A stretch of 64,000 nt of DNA from Burkholderiales bacterium (GTDB taxonomy: Bacteria; Pseudomonadota; Gammaproteobacteria; Burkholderiales; Burkholderiaceae_C), in NCBI GenBank assembly GCA_016213205.1, contig JACRAZ010000063.1, forward strand, positions 62,001 through 126,000, read 5' to 3'. A program made the translations under genes and the position numbers. The number at the start of each line of letters is the position of its first letter. The stretch's first letter is position 1. The notes beneath the pieces were generated by a model. The model was not told the DNA's origin, ran no database searches, and saw nothing but the letters and a program-made list of their open reading frames with translations. Below, one piece after another: positions 25,730-34,674 of this stretch.

Positions 25730-26455
25730 ATGAGCCTCAACCTCCCTGCCCTTCAACAGGCCCTGCGTGCCGCGCTGTCGCGCCGTGCCGCCTGGCGCCG
25801 CGCCGCCCTGGCGCTGGCCGCCGTGAAACTCGCCGTCCTGGCCGTGCTGGCCATGGCCTGGCTGCAGCCGGCCACGGCCCAAGCTGGCACCGACCCGACC
25901 GCCTTTGCCAGCGCGACCGCCACGTTCCTGCGCGCCGCCGAGGGCGTGGACGACGCGGTGGAGCCCGCCGCCACGCAACTGGCCCAGTTGTCGCAGGCCG
26001 ATCCGCAGGACCCGGTGCTGCGCGCCTATGCCGGCGCCGCCGCCGCGATGCGCGCACGCACCGCCTGGCTGCCGTGGCGCAAGCTCAGCCATGCCGAGGA
26101 CGGCCTGGCGCAGATCGACAAGGCGCTGGCCCAGCTCACCACCGCCCATGACGCACCGCTGCACCGGGGCGTGCCCGCCAGCCTGGAGACGCGCTTCACC
26201 GCGGCCGGCACCTACCTTGCGATGCCGTCGATGATGAACCGCCAGGCACGCGGCGCCAAGCTGCTGGACGAGGTGCTCAAGAGCCCGCTGCTGGACACCG
26301 CGCCAGCGCCCTTCAGGGCCGCGGTGTGGCTGCGTGCCGGGCTGCAGGCCGCCAAGGACGGCCAGCCCCAGGCGGCGCGCCAGTGGCTGCAGAAGGTGGC
26401 CGACAGCGGCGCCCCGCAGGCCGCGCTGGCCCAGGCCAAGCTCAAGGAGCTGTGA
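25730..26455 (+). CDS. First gene of Lol-like operon: anchored helical protein of unknown function
   Basis: The protein has 241 residues. A hydrophobic segment at about 24-46 (RRAALALAAVKLAVLAVLAMAW) ends LQPATAQAG, fitting a signal peptide or anchor. The rest is Ala-rich and helical with repeat-like spacing (LRAYAGAAAAMRARTAWLPW, LLDEVLKSPLLD, LQAAKDGQPQAARQWLQKVA), suggesting TPR-like folding. Its stop overlaps the next start by one base (TGATG), so it belongs to the ABC operon. It may be an accessory or adaptor. I do not recognise the family. Confidence 0.65.
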   Translation: MSLNLPALQQALRAALSRRAAWRRAALALAAVKLAVLAVLAMAWLQPATAQAGTDPTAFASATATFLRAAEGVDDAVEPAATQLAQLSQADPQDPVLRAYAGAAAAMRARTAWLPWRKLSHAEDGLAQIDKALAQLTTAHDAPLHRGVPASLETRFTAAGTYLAMPSMMNRQARGAKLLDEVLKSPLLDTAPAPFRAAVWLRAGLQAAKDGQPQAARQWLQKVADSGAPQAALAQAKLKEL

Positions 26456-27129
26456 TGAGCGCCGTGCTGCAACTGGCCGCGGTGCACAAGACCTACCGGC
26501 TGGGCGAACACGTGGTGCCCGCGCTGCAGGGCGTGGACCTGCAGCTCGAGGCCGGCGAGATGCTCGCGCTCACCGGCCCTTCGGGCAGCGGCAAGAGCAC
26601 GATCCTGAACCTCGCCGGGCTGATCGATGCGCCGGACGAGGGCCAGATCCTGCTGCGGGGCCGCAGCGTCAAGGGCCTGGGCGAGACCGAGGCCACGCTG
26701 CTGCGGCGCGACGCCATCGGCTTTGTCTTCCAGAGCTTCAACCTGGTGCCGGTGATGACCGTGGCCGAGAACGTGGACTACCCGCTGTTCATCGCCGGCG
26801 TGCCCGCGGCCGAACGCCGCGAGCGGGTGGCCGAGATGCTGCGCGCCGTGGGCCTGCACGAGCATGCGCAGCACCGGCCCGATGCGCTCTCGGGCGGCCA
26901 GCGCCAGCGGGTGGCGATTGCGCGGGCACTGGTCAAGCGCCCGGCGCTGGTGATCGCCGACGAACCCACCGCCAGCCTCGATTCCCACACCGCCACCCAG
27001 GTGCTGGACCTGATGCACGCGCAGGGCCATGCCCATGGCGCGGCCTTCCTGGTGGCCACCCACGACGCGCGGATGCTCGAACGCTGCGACCGCGCCCTCC
27101 ACCTGCTCGACGGAAAGATCCACTCATGA
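26455..27129 (+). CDS. ABC transporter ATP-binding protein (LolD/MacB-like)
   Basis: The protein has 224 residues and belongs to the o228 (LolD/MacB/FtsE) type that drives mechanotransmission rather than import. Walker A is GPSGSGKST at about 41-49, the Q-loop is in GFVFQSFNLVPVMT, the signature is LSGGQRQRVAIARAL, Walker B is LVIADEPTASLD, and the switch His is in VATHD. It is followed by an FtsX-type permease with a 4-bp overlap. LolD itself is usually next to lolC/lolE and acts with LolA, so this is probably a specialised paralogue. Confidence 0.9.
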   Translation: MSAVLQLAAVHKTYRLGEHVVPALQGVDLQLEAGEMLALTGPSGSGKSTILNLAGLIDAPDEGQILLRGRSVKGLGETEATLLRRDAIGFVFQSFNLVPVMTVAENVDYPLFIAGVPAAERRERVAEMLRAVGLHEHAQHRPDALSGGQRQRVAIARALVKRPALVIADEPTASLDSHTATQVLDLMHAQGHAHGAAFLVATHDARMLERCDRALHLLDGKIHS

Positions 27130-28415
27130 CCACCGCGCTCCCCAGCCCCCTGCCCCCGCTGCGCGCCGGGCGCACCAGCCCCGCGTGGCGTGCCGCCGGC
27201 CATGCGCTGCGCTGGTTCCGCTTCGCGTGGCTCAACACGCTGCGCAACCGGCGGCGCTCGGCCGTCACCGCCACCGTGGCCGCGCTGGGCACCGCGGCCA
27301 TCCTGCTGGCCGGCGGATTTGCGCTCTTCACCTACCAGGCGCTGGCGCAGGCCTCGGCCCGCACCACCGGGCACCTGATCGTGGCCAAGCCCGAGCAGTT
27401 CACGAAGGACGAGGACACGCCGCTGCAGAACGGCCTGGACGACGTGGCCCAGCTCAAGGCCCGGCTGCTGGCCGACGACGCGGTGCGCCAGGTGCTGCCC
27501 AAGGTGGAGTTCTCCGGCCTCATCAGCAACGGCGACAAGTCCACCGTGATGATGGCCGCCGGCATCGACCCCGATGCGGAATTCGCCGTCAAGGGCCCCT
27601 TCCTCATCGTCAAGGCGGGCCAGGTGCTGAGCAGCGGCGAACGCAACCGCGTGATGCTGGGCGAAGGCCTGGCGCGCAGCCTCAAGGCCGAGCCCGGCAG
27701 CAGCCTCACGCTGCTGGCCAGCACCAGCGCGGGCGCGCTCAATGCGGTGGACGTCACCGTGGCGGCCATCTTCTCCACCGGCATCCCGGACGTGGACAAG
27801 CGCCTGGTCTACACCGACGTGGCCACCGCCCAGCACCTGCTGGTGACGCAGCGCGTGTCCAGCCTCGGCGTCTTCCTGGACCGCATGGAGTCGACCGCGC
27901 CCGCCCAGGCCCGCCTGCAGGCCGCGCTGCCGCGGCTGGCGGTGCAGACCTGGATCGACCAGGCCGCGTTCTACCGCAGCGTGCGGGACCTCTACAACCG
28001 CATCTTCGGCGCGTTGGGCCTGATCATCGGCGTGATCGTGGTGTTCGTCGTCACCAACGCGATGGCGATGGCGATCATCGAGCGCACCCGCGAGATCGGC
28101 ACGCTGCGCGCGGTGGGCACGCTGCCGGGCCAGCTGGTGCGCGGCTTCGCGCTCGAAGGGCTGATGCTGGGCGGTGTGGGCGCCATCGCGGGCACCTTGA
28201 TCGCGCTGGCCGTGTCCACCGCGCTGCTGGTGTTCCCGGTGCAGATGCCGCCCCCGCCCGGCCGCAGCGTGGGCTACCCGCTGCAGGTGGCGGTGGACCC
28301 CACGCTCTATGCCGGCACCCTGCTCGCGATGCTGGCGCTGGCCACCGTGGCCTCGGCCCTGGTGGCCCGGCGCACGGTGCACAAGCCCATCGTCGATGCC
28401 CTGGCCCATGTCTGA
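27126..28415 (+). CDS. FtsX/MacB-type ABC permease
   Basis: The protein has 429 residues. One membrane helix near residues 42-68 (SAVTATVAALGTAAILLAGG) is followed by a periplasmic domain of about 230 residues with the MacB_PCD pattern (VLPKVEFSGLIS, GIDPDAEF). Three C-terminal helices form the FtsX domain (LGLIIGVIVVFVVTNAMAMA, ERTREIGTLRAVGTLPGQL, FALEGLMLGGVGAIAGTLIA). LolC, LolE and MacB share this topology. It overlaps the ATPase gene by 4 bp. With the LolA-like protein downstream it should extract a lipid or lipoprotein from the inner membrane (inference). Confidence 0.88.
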   Translation: MTTALPSPLPPLRAGRTSPAWRAAGHALRWFRFAWLNTLRNRRRSAVTATVAALGTAAILLAGGFALFTYQALAQASARTTGHLIVAKPEQFTKDEDTPLQNGLDDVAQLKARLLADDAVRQVLPKVEFSGLISNGDKSTVMMAAGIDPDAEFAVKGPFLIVKAGQVLSSGERNRVMLGEGLARSLKAEPGSSLTLLASTSAGALNAVDVTVAAIFSTGIPDVDKRLVYTDVATAQHLLVTQRVSSLGVFLDRMESTAPAQARLQAALPRLAVQTWIDQAAFYRSVRDLYNRIFGALGLIIGVIVVFVVTNAMAMAIIERTREIGTLRAVGTLPGQLVRGFALEGLMLGGVGAIAGTLIALAVSTALLVFPVQMPPPPGRSVGYPLQVAVDPTLYAGTLLAMLALATVASALVARRTVHKPIVDALAHV

Positions 28416-28425
28416 AGGAACCCCC

Positions 28426-29169
28426 ATGAAGAAGACCCTGCTCCTCACCGCGTTCGCGCTGGCCTGCGCCGCGTTCACCGCGCATGCCGCCGACGACGTG
28501 GCCACGCTGCTGAAGGCCGCCGACCGCTACCGCACCGGTGCCGACAACCTGCAGGTCGAGACCCAGGTCACGGTGTTCAACCGTGACGGCAGCACCGACA
28601 AGGAACGCCGCTACACCGTGTTCACCCAGGCCGAGCACAAAAGCCTGGTGCTGATGCGCTCGCCGGCCGAAGCCGGCCAGAAGGTGCTGATGCTGGGCGA
28701 CGACTTCTGGCTGCTGCTGCCCGGCAGCCAGCGGCCGATGCGCATCACGCCCTCGCAGAAGCTGCTCGGGGATGCCTCCACCGGCGACATCGCCACCATG
28801 AGCTGGTCGGAGGACTACACCGGCAGCCTGGTCGGCGAAGAGCAGTGCGACGGCCGGCCCTGCCTCCACCTCAGCCTGCAGGCCGCCCGCAAGGGGCTGA
28901 GCTACCAGCGCATCGAGCTGTGGATCGGCAAGGCCCGGCGCGAGCCGTTGCGCGCCGAGCTCTACGTGCAATCGGACAAGCTGGCCAAGCTGGCGAGCTT
29001 CGAGTTCGACAAGCCCGCCGCCCCCACCCTGGTGACCACGATGGTGCTGGCCGACAAGCTCAGCTCGCACAAGGAGACCCGCGTGCGCTACCTCTCGCGC
29101 CAGGCGAAGCAGGTGCCCGAGACCTGGCTGAACCCGATGTTCCTGGCCCGCAACCCGGCGCTGGAGTAG
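28426..29169 (+). CDS. LolA-like outer-membrane lipoprotein-sorting protein
   Basis: The protein has 247 residues with a signal peptide at 1-21 (MKKTLLLTAFALACAAFTAHA). The mature protein has the LolA-like half-barrel pattern seen in the COG2834 group: antiparallel strands with DNLQVETQVTVFNRDGS, VLMRSPAEAGQKVLM, GDDFWLLLPGSQRPMRI and IELWIGKARREPLRAELY. Members carry hydrophobic cargo through the periplasm. There is no lipobox, so the carrier is soluble. Its place between an FtsX permease and a beta-barrel suggests direct hand-over from inner to outer membrane. Confidence 0.85.
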   Translation: MKKTLLLTAFALACAAFTAHAADDVATLLKAADRYRTGADNLQVETQVTVFNRDGSTDKERRYTVFTQAEHKSLVLMRSPAEAGQKVLMLGDDFWLLLPGSQRPMRITPSQKLLGDASTGDIATMSWSEDYTGSLVGEEQCDGRPCLHLSLQAARKGLSYQRIELWIGKARREPLRAELYVQSDKLAKLASFEFDKPAAPTLVTTMVLADKLSSHKETRVRYLSRQAKQVPETWLNPMFLARNPALE

Positions 29170-29172
29170 GCC

Positions 29173-30462
29173 ATGGCCCGCCTCATGACACTGCGGCGCG
29201 CACTGCTCGCCGCCGCAGCGGTGCTGGCCTTCGGCCCGGCGCGGGCGGCCGATGCCGCGCCCGGCGAGGGCCCGGGCGGTGAGCTGCGCCTGCTGTGGCA
29301 GGGCCGTGAGGCCGCCCCGCGCGGCCCGCTGGCGGCCGCCAACGCCCGCTGGCCCGGCATGGCCCCGGCCACGCCGGACGCCTGGAGCACCGAGCTGGAG
29401 CTGCGCCACACCCTGCGCGCCAAGGTGGCGGGCACGCCCGTGTCGCTGGCCGGCAACCTGCTGGCCTGGCACGAGCGCCCCGCCGGTGGCGCCGGGCATG
29501 GCGAGGCCCGCGTCAACGAGCTCTACGCGTCGGCCGACCTCGGTGCCTGGCAGCTCAGCGCCGGCAAGAAGGTGGTGGGCTGGGACGTGGGCTTCGGCTT
29601 CCGGCCGAACGACGTGGTGCAGCAGGAGGCCCGCCGCACGCTGCTGGCCAGCACGCCGGAAGGCCGGCCGCTGCTGCAGCTGGAGCACTTCGGCGCCGAG
29701 CGCGCGCTGTCGCTGGTGTGGGTGAATCCGCAGCACCTGAACGCCGCCGACGAGACCAGCCGCGGCGCGCGCGAATCGGCACTGGCGCTGCGCGGCTACC
29801 AGCGCCTGGGCGCACTGGACGCATTCGCCTTCGCCCGCGTGGGTGCGCGCACCGGCGCCAGCCTGGGCAGCGCCGTGTCCTGGGTGGCCACCGATGCACT
29901 GGAACTGCACGGCTCGCTGCGCGTGCTGCAGCGCCACGACGCCTGGGCCCTGGCGTCCGAGGCTGGCCTGCAGGCCATGCCGGCCAACCCCTGGCGCCAG
30001 GCCACGCGGGGCGGCACCAGCCAGTGGCTGCTGGGCGCCAGCTGGACCGGCACCTGGCAGCAAAGCGTGATGCTGGAGTACTGGCACGACGGCAGCACGC
30101 TCTCCGATGCGGCCTGGGACCGCTGGACGCAACGCAGCGCGGCACTGGCGGCCGCGGCCGGACCGGCGATCCGCAGCGCCGGCAACCTGGCCTGGCAGGC
30201 CACGCCGATGGCGGCCAGCAGCCTGCGCCGCGACAACCTGTTCGTGCGCCTGGCCTGGCAGCCCGAGCACTGGCAGCTGGCGCTGGACGCGCTGATCACG
30301 CCGGCCGACCGCGGTCGCCTGCTCACCGCCAGCGTGCAATGGCAGGGCGACCGCTGGCGCCTGAACGCGGCCTGGCGCGTGGCCGGCGGCCCGGCCGATT
30401 CACTGCTGGCGCAGGTGCCGGTGCGGCGCACGCTGCTGCTGGCCGCCACTTTGGCGTACTAG
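29173..30462 (+). CDS. Outer-membrane beta-barrel protein ending the Lol-like operon
   Basis: The protein has 429 residues with a signal peptide at 1-25 (MTLRRALLAAAAVLAFGPARA). The mature chain is a run of amphipathic strands with aromatic girdles (WSTELELRHTLRAKVAG, NLLAWHERPAGG, LSAGKKVVGWDVGFGFRPND, QWLLGASWTGTWQQSVMLEY). It ends LLLAATLAY, with an aromatic final residue, as many outer-membrane barrels do. It resembles DUF1302/alginate-export-like barrels. The gene starts three bases after the stop of the LolA-like gene. Receiver or exporter of the carried cargo is the likely role (inference). Confidence 0.78.
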   Translation: MARLMTLRRALLAAAAVLAFGPARAADAAPGEGPGGELRLLWQGREAAPRGPLAAANARWPGMAPATPDAWSTELELRHTLRAKVAGTPVSLAGNLLAWHERPAGGAGHGEARVNELYASADLGAWQLSAGKKVVGWDVGFGFRPNDVVQQEARRTLLASTPEGRPLLQLEHFGAERALSLVWVNPQHLNAADETSRGARESALALRGYQRLGALDAFAFARVGARTGASLGSAVSWVATDALELHGSLRVLQRHDAWALASEAGLQAMPANPWRQATRGGTSQWLLGASWTGTWQQSVMLEYWHDGSTLSDAAWDRWTQRSAALAAAAGPAIRSAGNLAWQATPMAASSLRRDNLFVRLAWQPEHWQLALDALITPADRGRLLTASVQWQGDRWRLNAAWRVAGGPADSLLAQVPVRRTLLLAATLAY

Positions 30463-30475
30463 GGGCCGGCCACCC

Positions 30476-31138
30476 TCATGCGCCGCGGCCGTCGCCTTCG
30501 GCCGGGCCGCCCACGGCCAGCACGGCGCTGACGCACAGGCGTTCCATCTCGGCGGCCCACTGCTGCATCTGGGTGTCGTCCAGCTGCACCAGCATCGCGT
30601 AGCGGCGCCCGCCCCACAGGGCCAGGTGCAGCGCCTGCACGGTGGCGGCGGGCGGGCGCTGCGGCAGGTCGGTGCAGGCCTCGAACACGCGCAGCCACAT
30701 CGCCATCAGCTCCTCGTGCGCGCGGCGCTGGTGCTTGGGCTCGGCCACCTGCGGCTCCAGCGCCAGCAGATCGGGGTGAAACCAGGACAGCGCCGAGCGG
30801 TCCACCCCGCACAGCAGCTGCACCAGGCGGTGCAGGCGCAGGCGCCAGGGCATGTCCGGCGGCTCAACCACCTGCGTGTCCACCGCGCGGATCAGCGTCT
30901 CGATGCAGTGACGCACGTAGCCCGACACCAGCGCGGCCTTGCTGGGGAAGTAGTCGTACAGCGTGCCCACCGCGATGCCGGCTTCCAGCGCCACCGCGCG
31001 GGTGGTGAGCCGGGCCCAGCCCTCGCGCTGCCAAATCCGAACAAAGGCGTCGAAGATGGCCTGCACCGTGGCCTTGGCACGGGCCTGCGTGGGCCGCTTC
31101 AGCGGCTTGGCCTTGGGCAGCGGGGGCAGCGCGCTCAC
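30476..31138 (-). CDS. TetR/AcrR-family transcriptional repressor
   Basis: About 220 residues from the GTG at 31138. The N-terminal helix-turn-helix is typical: RAKATVQAIFDAFVRIWQRE, then GWARLTTRAVALEAGIAVGT and LYDYFPSKAALV. A ligand-binding helical domain follows. It is divergent from the DUF2855 gene across 83 bp and converges with the barrel gene (13 bp apart). Either neighbour could be its target; the divergent DUF2855 gene is the usual arrangement. I see no convincing operator palindrome in the gap. Confidence 0.88.
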   Translation of the reverse strand: MSALPPLPKAKPLKRPTQARAKATVQAIFDAFVRIWQREGWARLTTRAVALEAGIAVGTLYDYFPSKAALVSGYVRHCIETLIRAVDTQVVEPPDMPWRLRLHRLVQLLCGVDRSALSWFHPDLLALEPQVAEPKHQRRAHEELMAMWLRVFEACTDLPQRPPAATVQALHLALWGGRRYAMLVQLDDTQMQQWAAEMERLCVSAVLAVGGPAEGDGRGA

Positions 31139-31221
31139 GGTGGCGGAAATCCGAACCCGCTCATGCGCCCTGGGCCCTACAGTTTTGACACCCGAAACCG
31201 CAGCGACGAAAGCACCCGCCC

Positions 31222-32325
31222 ATGACCGACCTGATCCAGTTGCAAACCGACAAGAGCGCACTGCACCGCACCCGCGTCGTCACCTCGGCGCTGCCGGCAC
31301 TGCAGCCGGGCGAGGCCCTGCTGAAGATCGACCGCCTCGCGGTGACGGCGAACAATATCACCTACGCCGCCTTCGGCGAGGTGCCGCACCTGCGCTACTG
31401 GCACTTCTTTCCCACCGGCGCCGAAGGCTGGGGCCACATGCCCGCCTGGGGCTTTGCCAACGTGGTGGCCTCCACGGTGGAGGGCCTCGCGGTGGGCGAG
31501 CGCTTCTACGGCTACTGGCCGATTGCCAGCCATGTGGTGATGCAGCCGGTGCGCGTGGGCGAACGCGGCTTCTACGACGGCACGCCGCACCGGCTGGAAC
31601 TCACCTCGGCCTACAACCAGTACCAGCGCATCCGCACCGACGCGGCCTACCGCCCCGAGTACGAGAACCAGCAGGCGCTGCTGCGGCCGCTGTTCATCAC
31701 CTCGTTCATGCTGGCCGACTTCCTGGAGGACAACGCCTTCTTCGGCGCGAAGCAGGTGCTGGTGTCCAGCGCCTCCAGCAAGACGGCCTACGGCACCGTG
31801 TTCTGCTTCCAGCAGCTGGCGGGCGTCAGCCTGGTGGGCGTCACCTCCGCGGGCAACCAGGCCTTTGTCGACGGCCTGGGCTGCTACCACCGCAGCGTGA
31901 CCTACGGCGACATCGAAACCCTGGACCCGGCGCTGCCCACGCTGTATGTCGATTTCTCCGGCGACACCACGCTGCGCCGCCGGGTGCACCAGCACTTTGC
32001 CGCTTCGCTGGTGCACAGCTGCTACGCCGGCTCGGCCCAGAACCACGACCACCTGAGCCAGGACCAGCAGGTGCTGCCCGGCCCCAAGCCGCAGCCCTAC
32101 TTTGCGCCCTACCAGATCAAGAAGCGCAATGCCGACTGGGGTGCGGCCGAAGTCACGCGCCGCTTCAACGAGGCGCAGCTCGCCTTCATCCGCCGTGTCA
32201 GCGATGCCACGAAGCCCTGGATGCAGGTGAAGGAACACGCGGGCTTCGGCGCCGCGCAGGACCTGATCGACGCGCTGGTGGCCGGCCGCATCGACCCGAA
32301 GGACGGGCACGTGGTCGTGATTTGA
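31222..32325 (+). CDS. DUF2855 family protein (MDR-like)
   Basis: The protein has 367 residues. It shows the DUF2855 hallmarks: RLAVTANNITYAAFGE near the start, YWHFFPTGAEGWGHMPAWGF, YNQYQRI, and VLVSSASSKTAYGTVFC, a region placed where alcohol-dehydrogenase relatives bind a nucleotide. A distant medium-chain reductase fold without zinc ligands is likely. Activity is unknown. Control by the divergent TetR gene is expected, possibly with an aldehyde or ketone inducer (inference). Confidence 0.85.
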   Translation: MTDLIQLQTDKSALHRTRVVTSALPALQPGEALLKIDRLAVTANNITYAAFGEVPHLRYWHFFPTGAEGWGHMPAWGFANVVASTVEGLAVGERFYGYWPIASHVVMQPVRVGERGFYDGTPHRLELTSAYNQYQRIRTDAAYRPEYENQQALLRPLFITSFMLADFLEDNAFFGAKQVLVSSASSKTAYGTVFCFQQLAGVSLVGVTSAGNQAFVDGLGCYHRSVTYGDIETLDPALPTLYVDFSGDTTLRRRVHQHFAASLVHSCYAGSAQNHDHLSQDQQVLPGPKPQPYFAPYQIKKRNADWGAAEVTRRFNEAQLAFIRRVSDATKPWMQVKEHAGFGAAQDLIDALVAGRIDPKDGHVVVI

Positions 32326-32336
32326 ACCACCCGCTG

Positions 32337-32353
32337 CAGCGGCTTCGCCGCTG
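32337..32353. terminator. Hairpin between convergent DUF2855 and subtilase genes
   Basis: CAGCGGC-TTC-GCCGCTG is a perfect 7-bp stem with a UUCG-like tight loop, 11 bases after the DUF2855 stop. There is no T-tract on either strand, so it is only a possible terminator or mRNA 3'-end stabiliser. Confidence 0.4.
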
Positions 32354-32371
32354 GCCACCTGCTGACGCTGG

Positions 32372-34483
32372 TCAGTAACCGGCCGCGGCGGCCCGCGCCA
32401 GCAGGTCGGCCAGCGCGCCCACGTCCAGCAGCTGCCAATCGCGGCCGTTGTGCAGCACCACGCGGCCGTTGGCCACGCCGATGTAGTTGCCGGTGGTCGG
32501 GTAGTGCCGGTAGGTGTACGGGGCCTGCTGGCCGGGCACGCCCGGGCCGGGGAAATGCTGGGGGTAGGCCGCCTCGGCCCAGTTGAACACGCGGTCGGCG
32601 TCGCCCGCCAGCAGCGTGACGCTGCGCGACACGGCGGCCTGCAGCCCCATGCTGTCGGTCACCCGCAGTTGCAGCGTGAAGCTGCCGGCCGCGAAGGTGG
32701 TGATGCGCACGGTGGGCCCGGAGGCCTCGCCGCTGATCGACGCCAGCGCGCCGCCCTGGGTGATGGCCCACTCGTAGCCCACCACCGCGCGGCCCTGCGG
32801 CGCCCCGGAGCCGGCGCTGCTGGCCATCAGCGGGGTGCCGGCCGGCACCGTGGTGCCCAGCCCGCTGATGGCGGCCGAGGGCATGGGCCATGCCGTCGCC
32901 GCGGCCACGGCCGAGGCCGCGTCCAGCAGGCCCGCGCCGCAGGTGGCGCTGGTGCACAGGCATTCGAGCTGTTCGCTGCGGTCGTCCGGCTCGCGACAGG
33001 CCGGCACCGTCGGGTCGCTGCTGGCGATCGGGAACGGCCGCGCGCTGCCCGTCAGCAGCTGCCGCAGCTGATCGGGCGTGAGCGCAGGGTTGGCCGAGAG
33101 CATCAGCCCCGCGGTGCCGGCCACCAGCGGCGCCGCAAAGCTGGTACCCACCGAGTAGCGGTAGCCATCGCTGTAGGCATGGGACAGCGGCGAGCGCCGG
33201 CCGCTGTTGGTGGTGGTGAGGATGGGGTAGAGGCACTCGCCGAAATCATTCACGCAGTTGCCCGCCGGCGCGGCCAGGGCCACCTCGGGCCCGAGGTTCG
33301 AGTAGCCCACCTTGGTGCCCGCGTGCCGCACGCCGGCCACCGCGATCACGCCGGGGCAGTTGGCCGGCACGTTCACCGCAAAGCCGGTGTCGTTGCCGGC
33401 CGCGGCCACCACCACCACGCCGGCCGCCGCGAGCTGGCTCACCGCGTCCGCATAGGCGGCGCCGCAGGCGCCCGGGCCCCCCAGGCTGAGGTTGAGCACA
33501 CGCGCCGGGTGCGGGTTGGGCACCGGCAGCTCCGACACGCCGCCGGCCCACAGCATGCCGGCAATGATGTCGGAGTCCCAGCCGCCGCACTTGCCCAGCA
33601 CCCGCACCGGCAGCAGCATCACCTGGTTGCCCACCGAGGCCATGCCGATGCCGTTGCCGGTGTGCGCGCCGATCAGCCCGGCGGTCTGGGTGCCGTGCCA
33701 GCTGCTGTCCTGCGCCGGATAGCCATCGTCGCACTCGTTCGAGCCGGTCCAGTCGCCCGGGTCGGCCGGGTCCGGGTCGCGGCCGTCGCCGTCGGCGGCG
33801 GTGGGCAGGTCGTGGATGAAGTCGTAGCCGGGGTGCAGCTTGGCGGCCAGGTCCGGGTGGGCGGCCTGCACGCCGGTGTCGAGCACGGCCACCACGGTGG
33901 ACGCCGAGCCGGCGTGCAGGTTCCAGGCCGCCACCGCGTTGATGGCCGACACCAGCGTGGCATCCGGCGCCCGCAGGTACCACTGCCCGGCGGCAGGCGA
34001 CTGGCCGTTGCCGGCGGCAAACAGCGGGTCGTTGGGCACGGCCAGCGCGCGGCGGCGGCGGTCGGGCACCGCGTAGGCCACGTCGGGGTCGGCCGCCAGC
34101 CGCGCGGCCAGCGCGGCCGAGCTGATGCCCCTGGCCCCGTGCAGCACCTGGGTGCGGCGGTCGATGGCGCGGCCGTCGCTCAGGCTCAACCCCAGGCGGC
34201 GGGCCAGGCTGGCGGCATGCTGGGGCCCGCGTGGCACGGCGCGCTGCGGCCCGCCGGCCGCCTGCGGCCCCACCGGTCCCTGCGTTGCCTGCAGCAGGCT
34301 GGCCTGGGCCTTGTACTGGACGATCACGCGGGCGCCCAGGCGTTGATCCTCACGCGCGGCCATCGCGGCGGCCTGGCTGGGGGTCAGGCGCAGCGGTTCA
34401 CGCGCGGACGCGCCCGGCGCCAGCGCCAGCAGCATCCACGTCAACACCAGCAGCCACGGCCGCACCGGGCGCATCACCACCAT
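32372..34483 (-). CDS. Secreted S8 (subtilisin-like) serine protease with shared C-terminal domain
   Basis: The protein has 703 residues from the ATG at 34483. It has a signal peptide at 1-27 (LLVLTWMLLALAPGASA), then a propeptide to about 150. The catalytic triad is complete: D202 in AVLDTGV, H263 in SWHGTQTAG, S448 in VGTSFAAP, with the oxyanion Asn363 in AAGND. A PKD/Ig-like region at about 555-620 (VVGYEWAITQGG, FTLQLRVTDSMG) follows. The last 75 residues (DRVFNWAEAAYPQHF through LLDVGALADLL) are nearly the same as the end of the beta-helix protein at 55577-57223. It is probably an extracellular protease; the C-terminal domain may act in anchoring or sorting. Confidence 0.9.
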   Translation of the reverse strand: MVVMRPVRPWLLVLTWMLLALAPGASAREPLRLTPSQAAAMAAREDQRLGARVIVQYKAQASLLQATQGPVGPQAAGGPQRAVPRGPQHAASLARRLGLSLSDGRAIDRRTQVLHGARGISSAALAARLAADPDVAYAVPDRRRRALAVPNDPLFAAGNGQSPAAGQWYLRAPDATLVSAINAVAAWNLHAGSASTVVAVLDTGVQAAHPDLAAKLHPGYDFIHDLPTAADGDGRDPDPADPGDWTGSNECDDGYPAQDSSWHGTQTAGLIGAHTGNGIGMASVGNQVMLLPVRVLGKCGGWDSDIIAGMLWAGGVSELPVPNPHPARVLNLSLGGPGACGAAYADAVSQLAAAGVVVVAAAGNDTGFAVNVPANCPGVIAVAGVRHAGTKVGYSNLGPEVALAAPAGNCVNDFGECLYPILTTTNSGRRSPLSHAYSDGYRYSVGTSFAAPLVAGTAGLMLSANPALTPDQLRQLLTGSARPFPIASSDPTVPACREPDDRSEQLECLCTSATCGAGLLDAASAVAAATAWPMPSAAISGLGTTVPAGTPLMASSAGSGAPQGRAVVGYEWAITQGGALASISGEASGPTVRITTFAAGSFTLQLRVTDSMGLQAAVSRSVTLLAGDADRVFNWAEAAYPQHFPGPGVPGQQAPYTYRHYPTTGNYIGVANGRVVLHNGRDWQLLDVGALADLLARAAAAGY

Positions 34484-34674
34484 CAAAAAGGGCACTCCTC
34501 GATCGATGGATTCGATGATAGCCATGCCACCCCACCCGCAATGGCTCGCATTCCGGGCCGATCCACCGCCATTTCGCGACGCCCGGCGCGGTTTCGTCGC
34601 CTCCGGCCGGACACCCGGGGGGCCTGCGGGCGACCATGCGTGCACTGCAACCCCACAAGCCACCGAGGACACCA

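Noticed and set aside
31139-31221. TetR operator between the TetR and DUF2855 genes
   Set aside because: No inverted repeat of convincing length was found in the 83 bp by eye.
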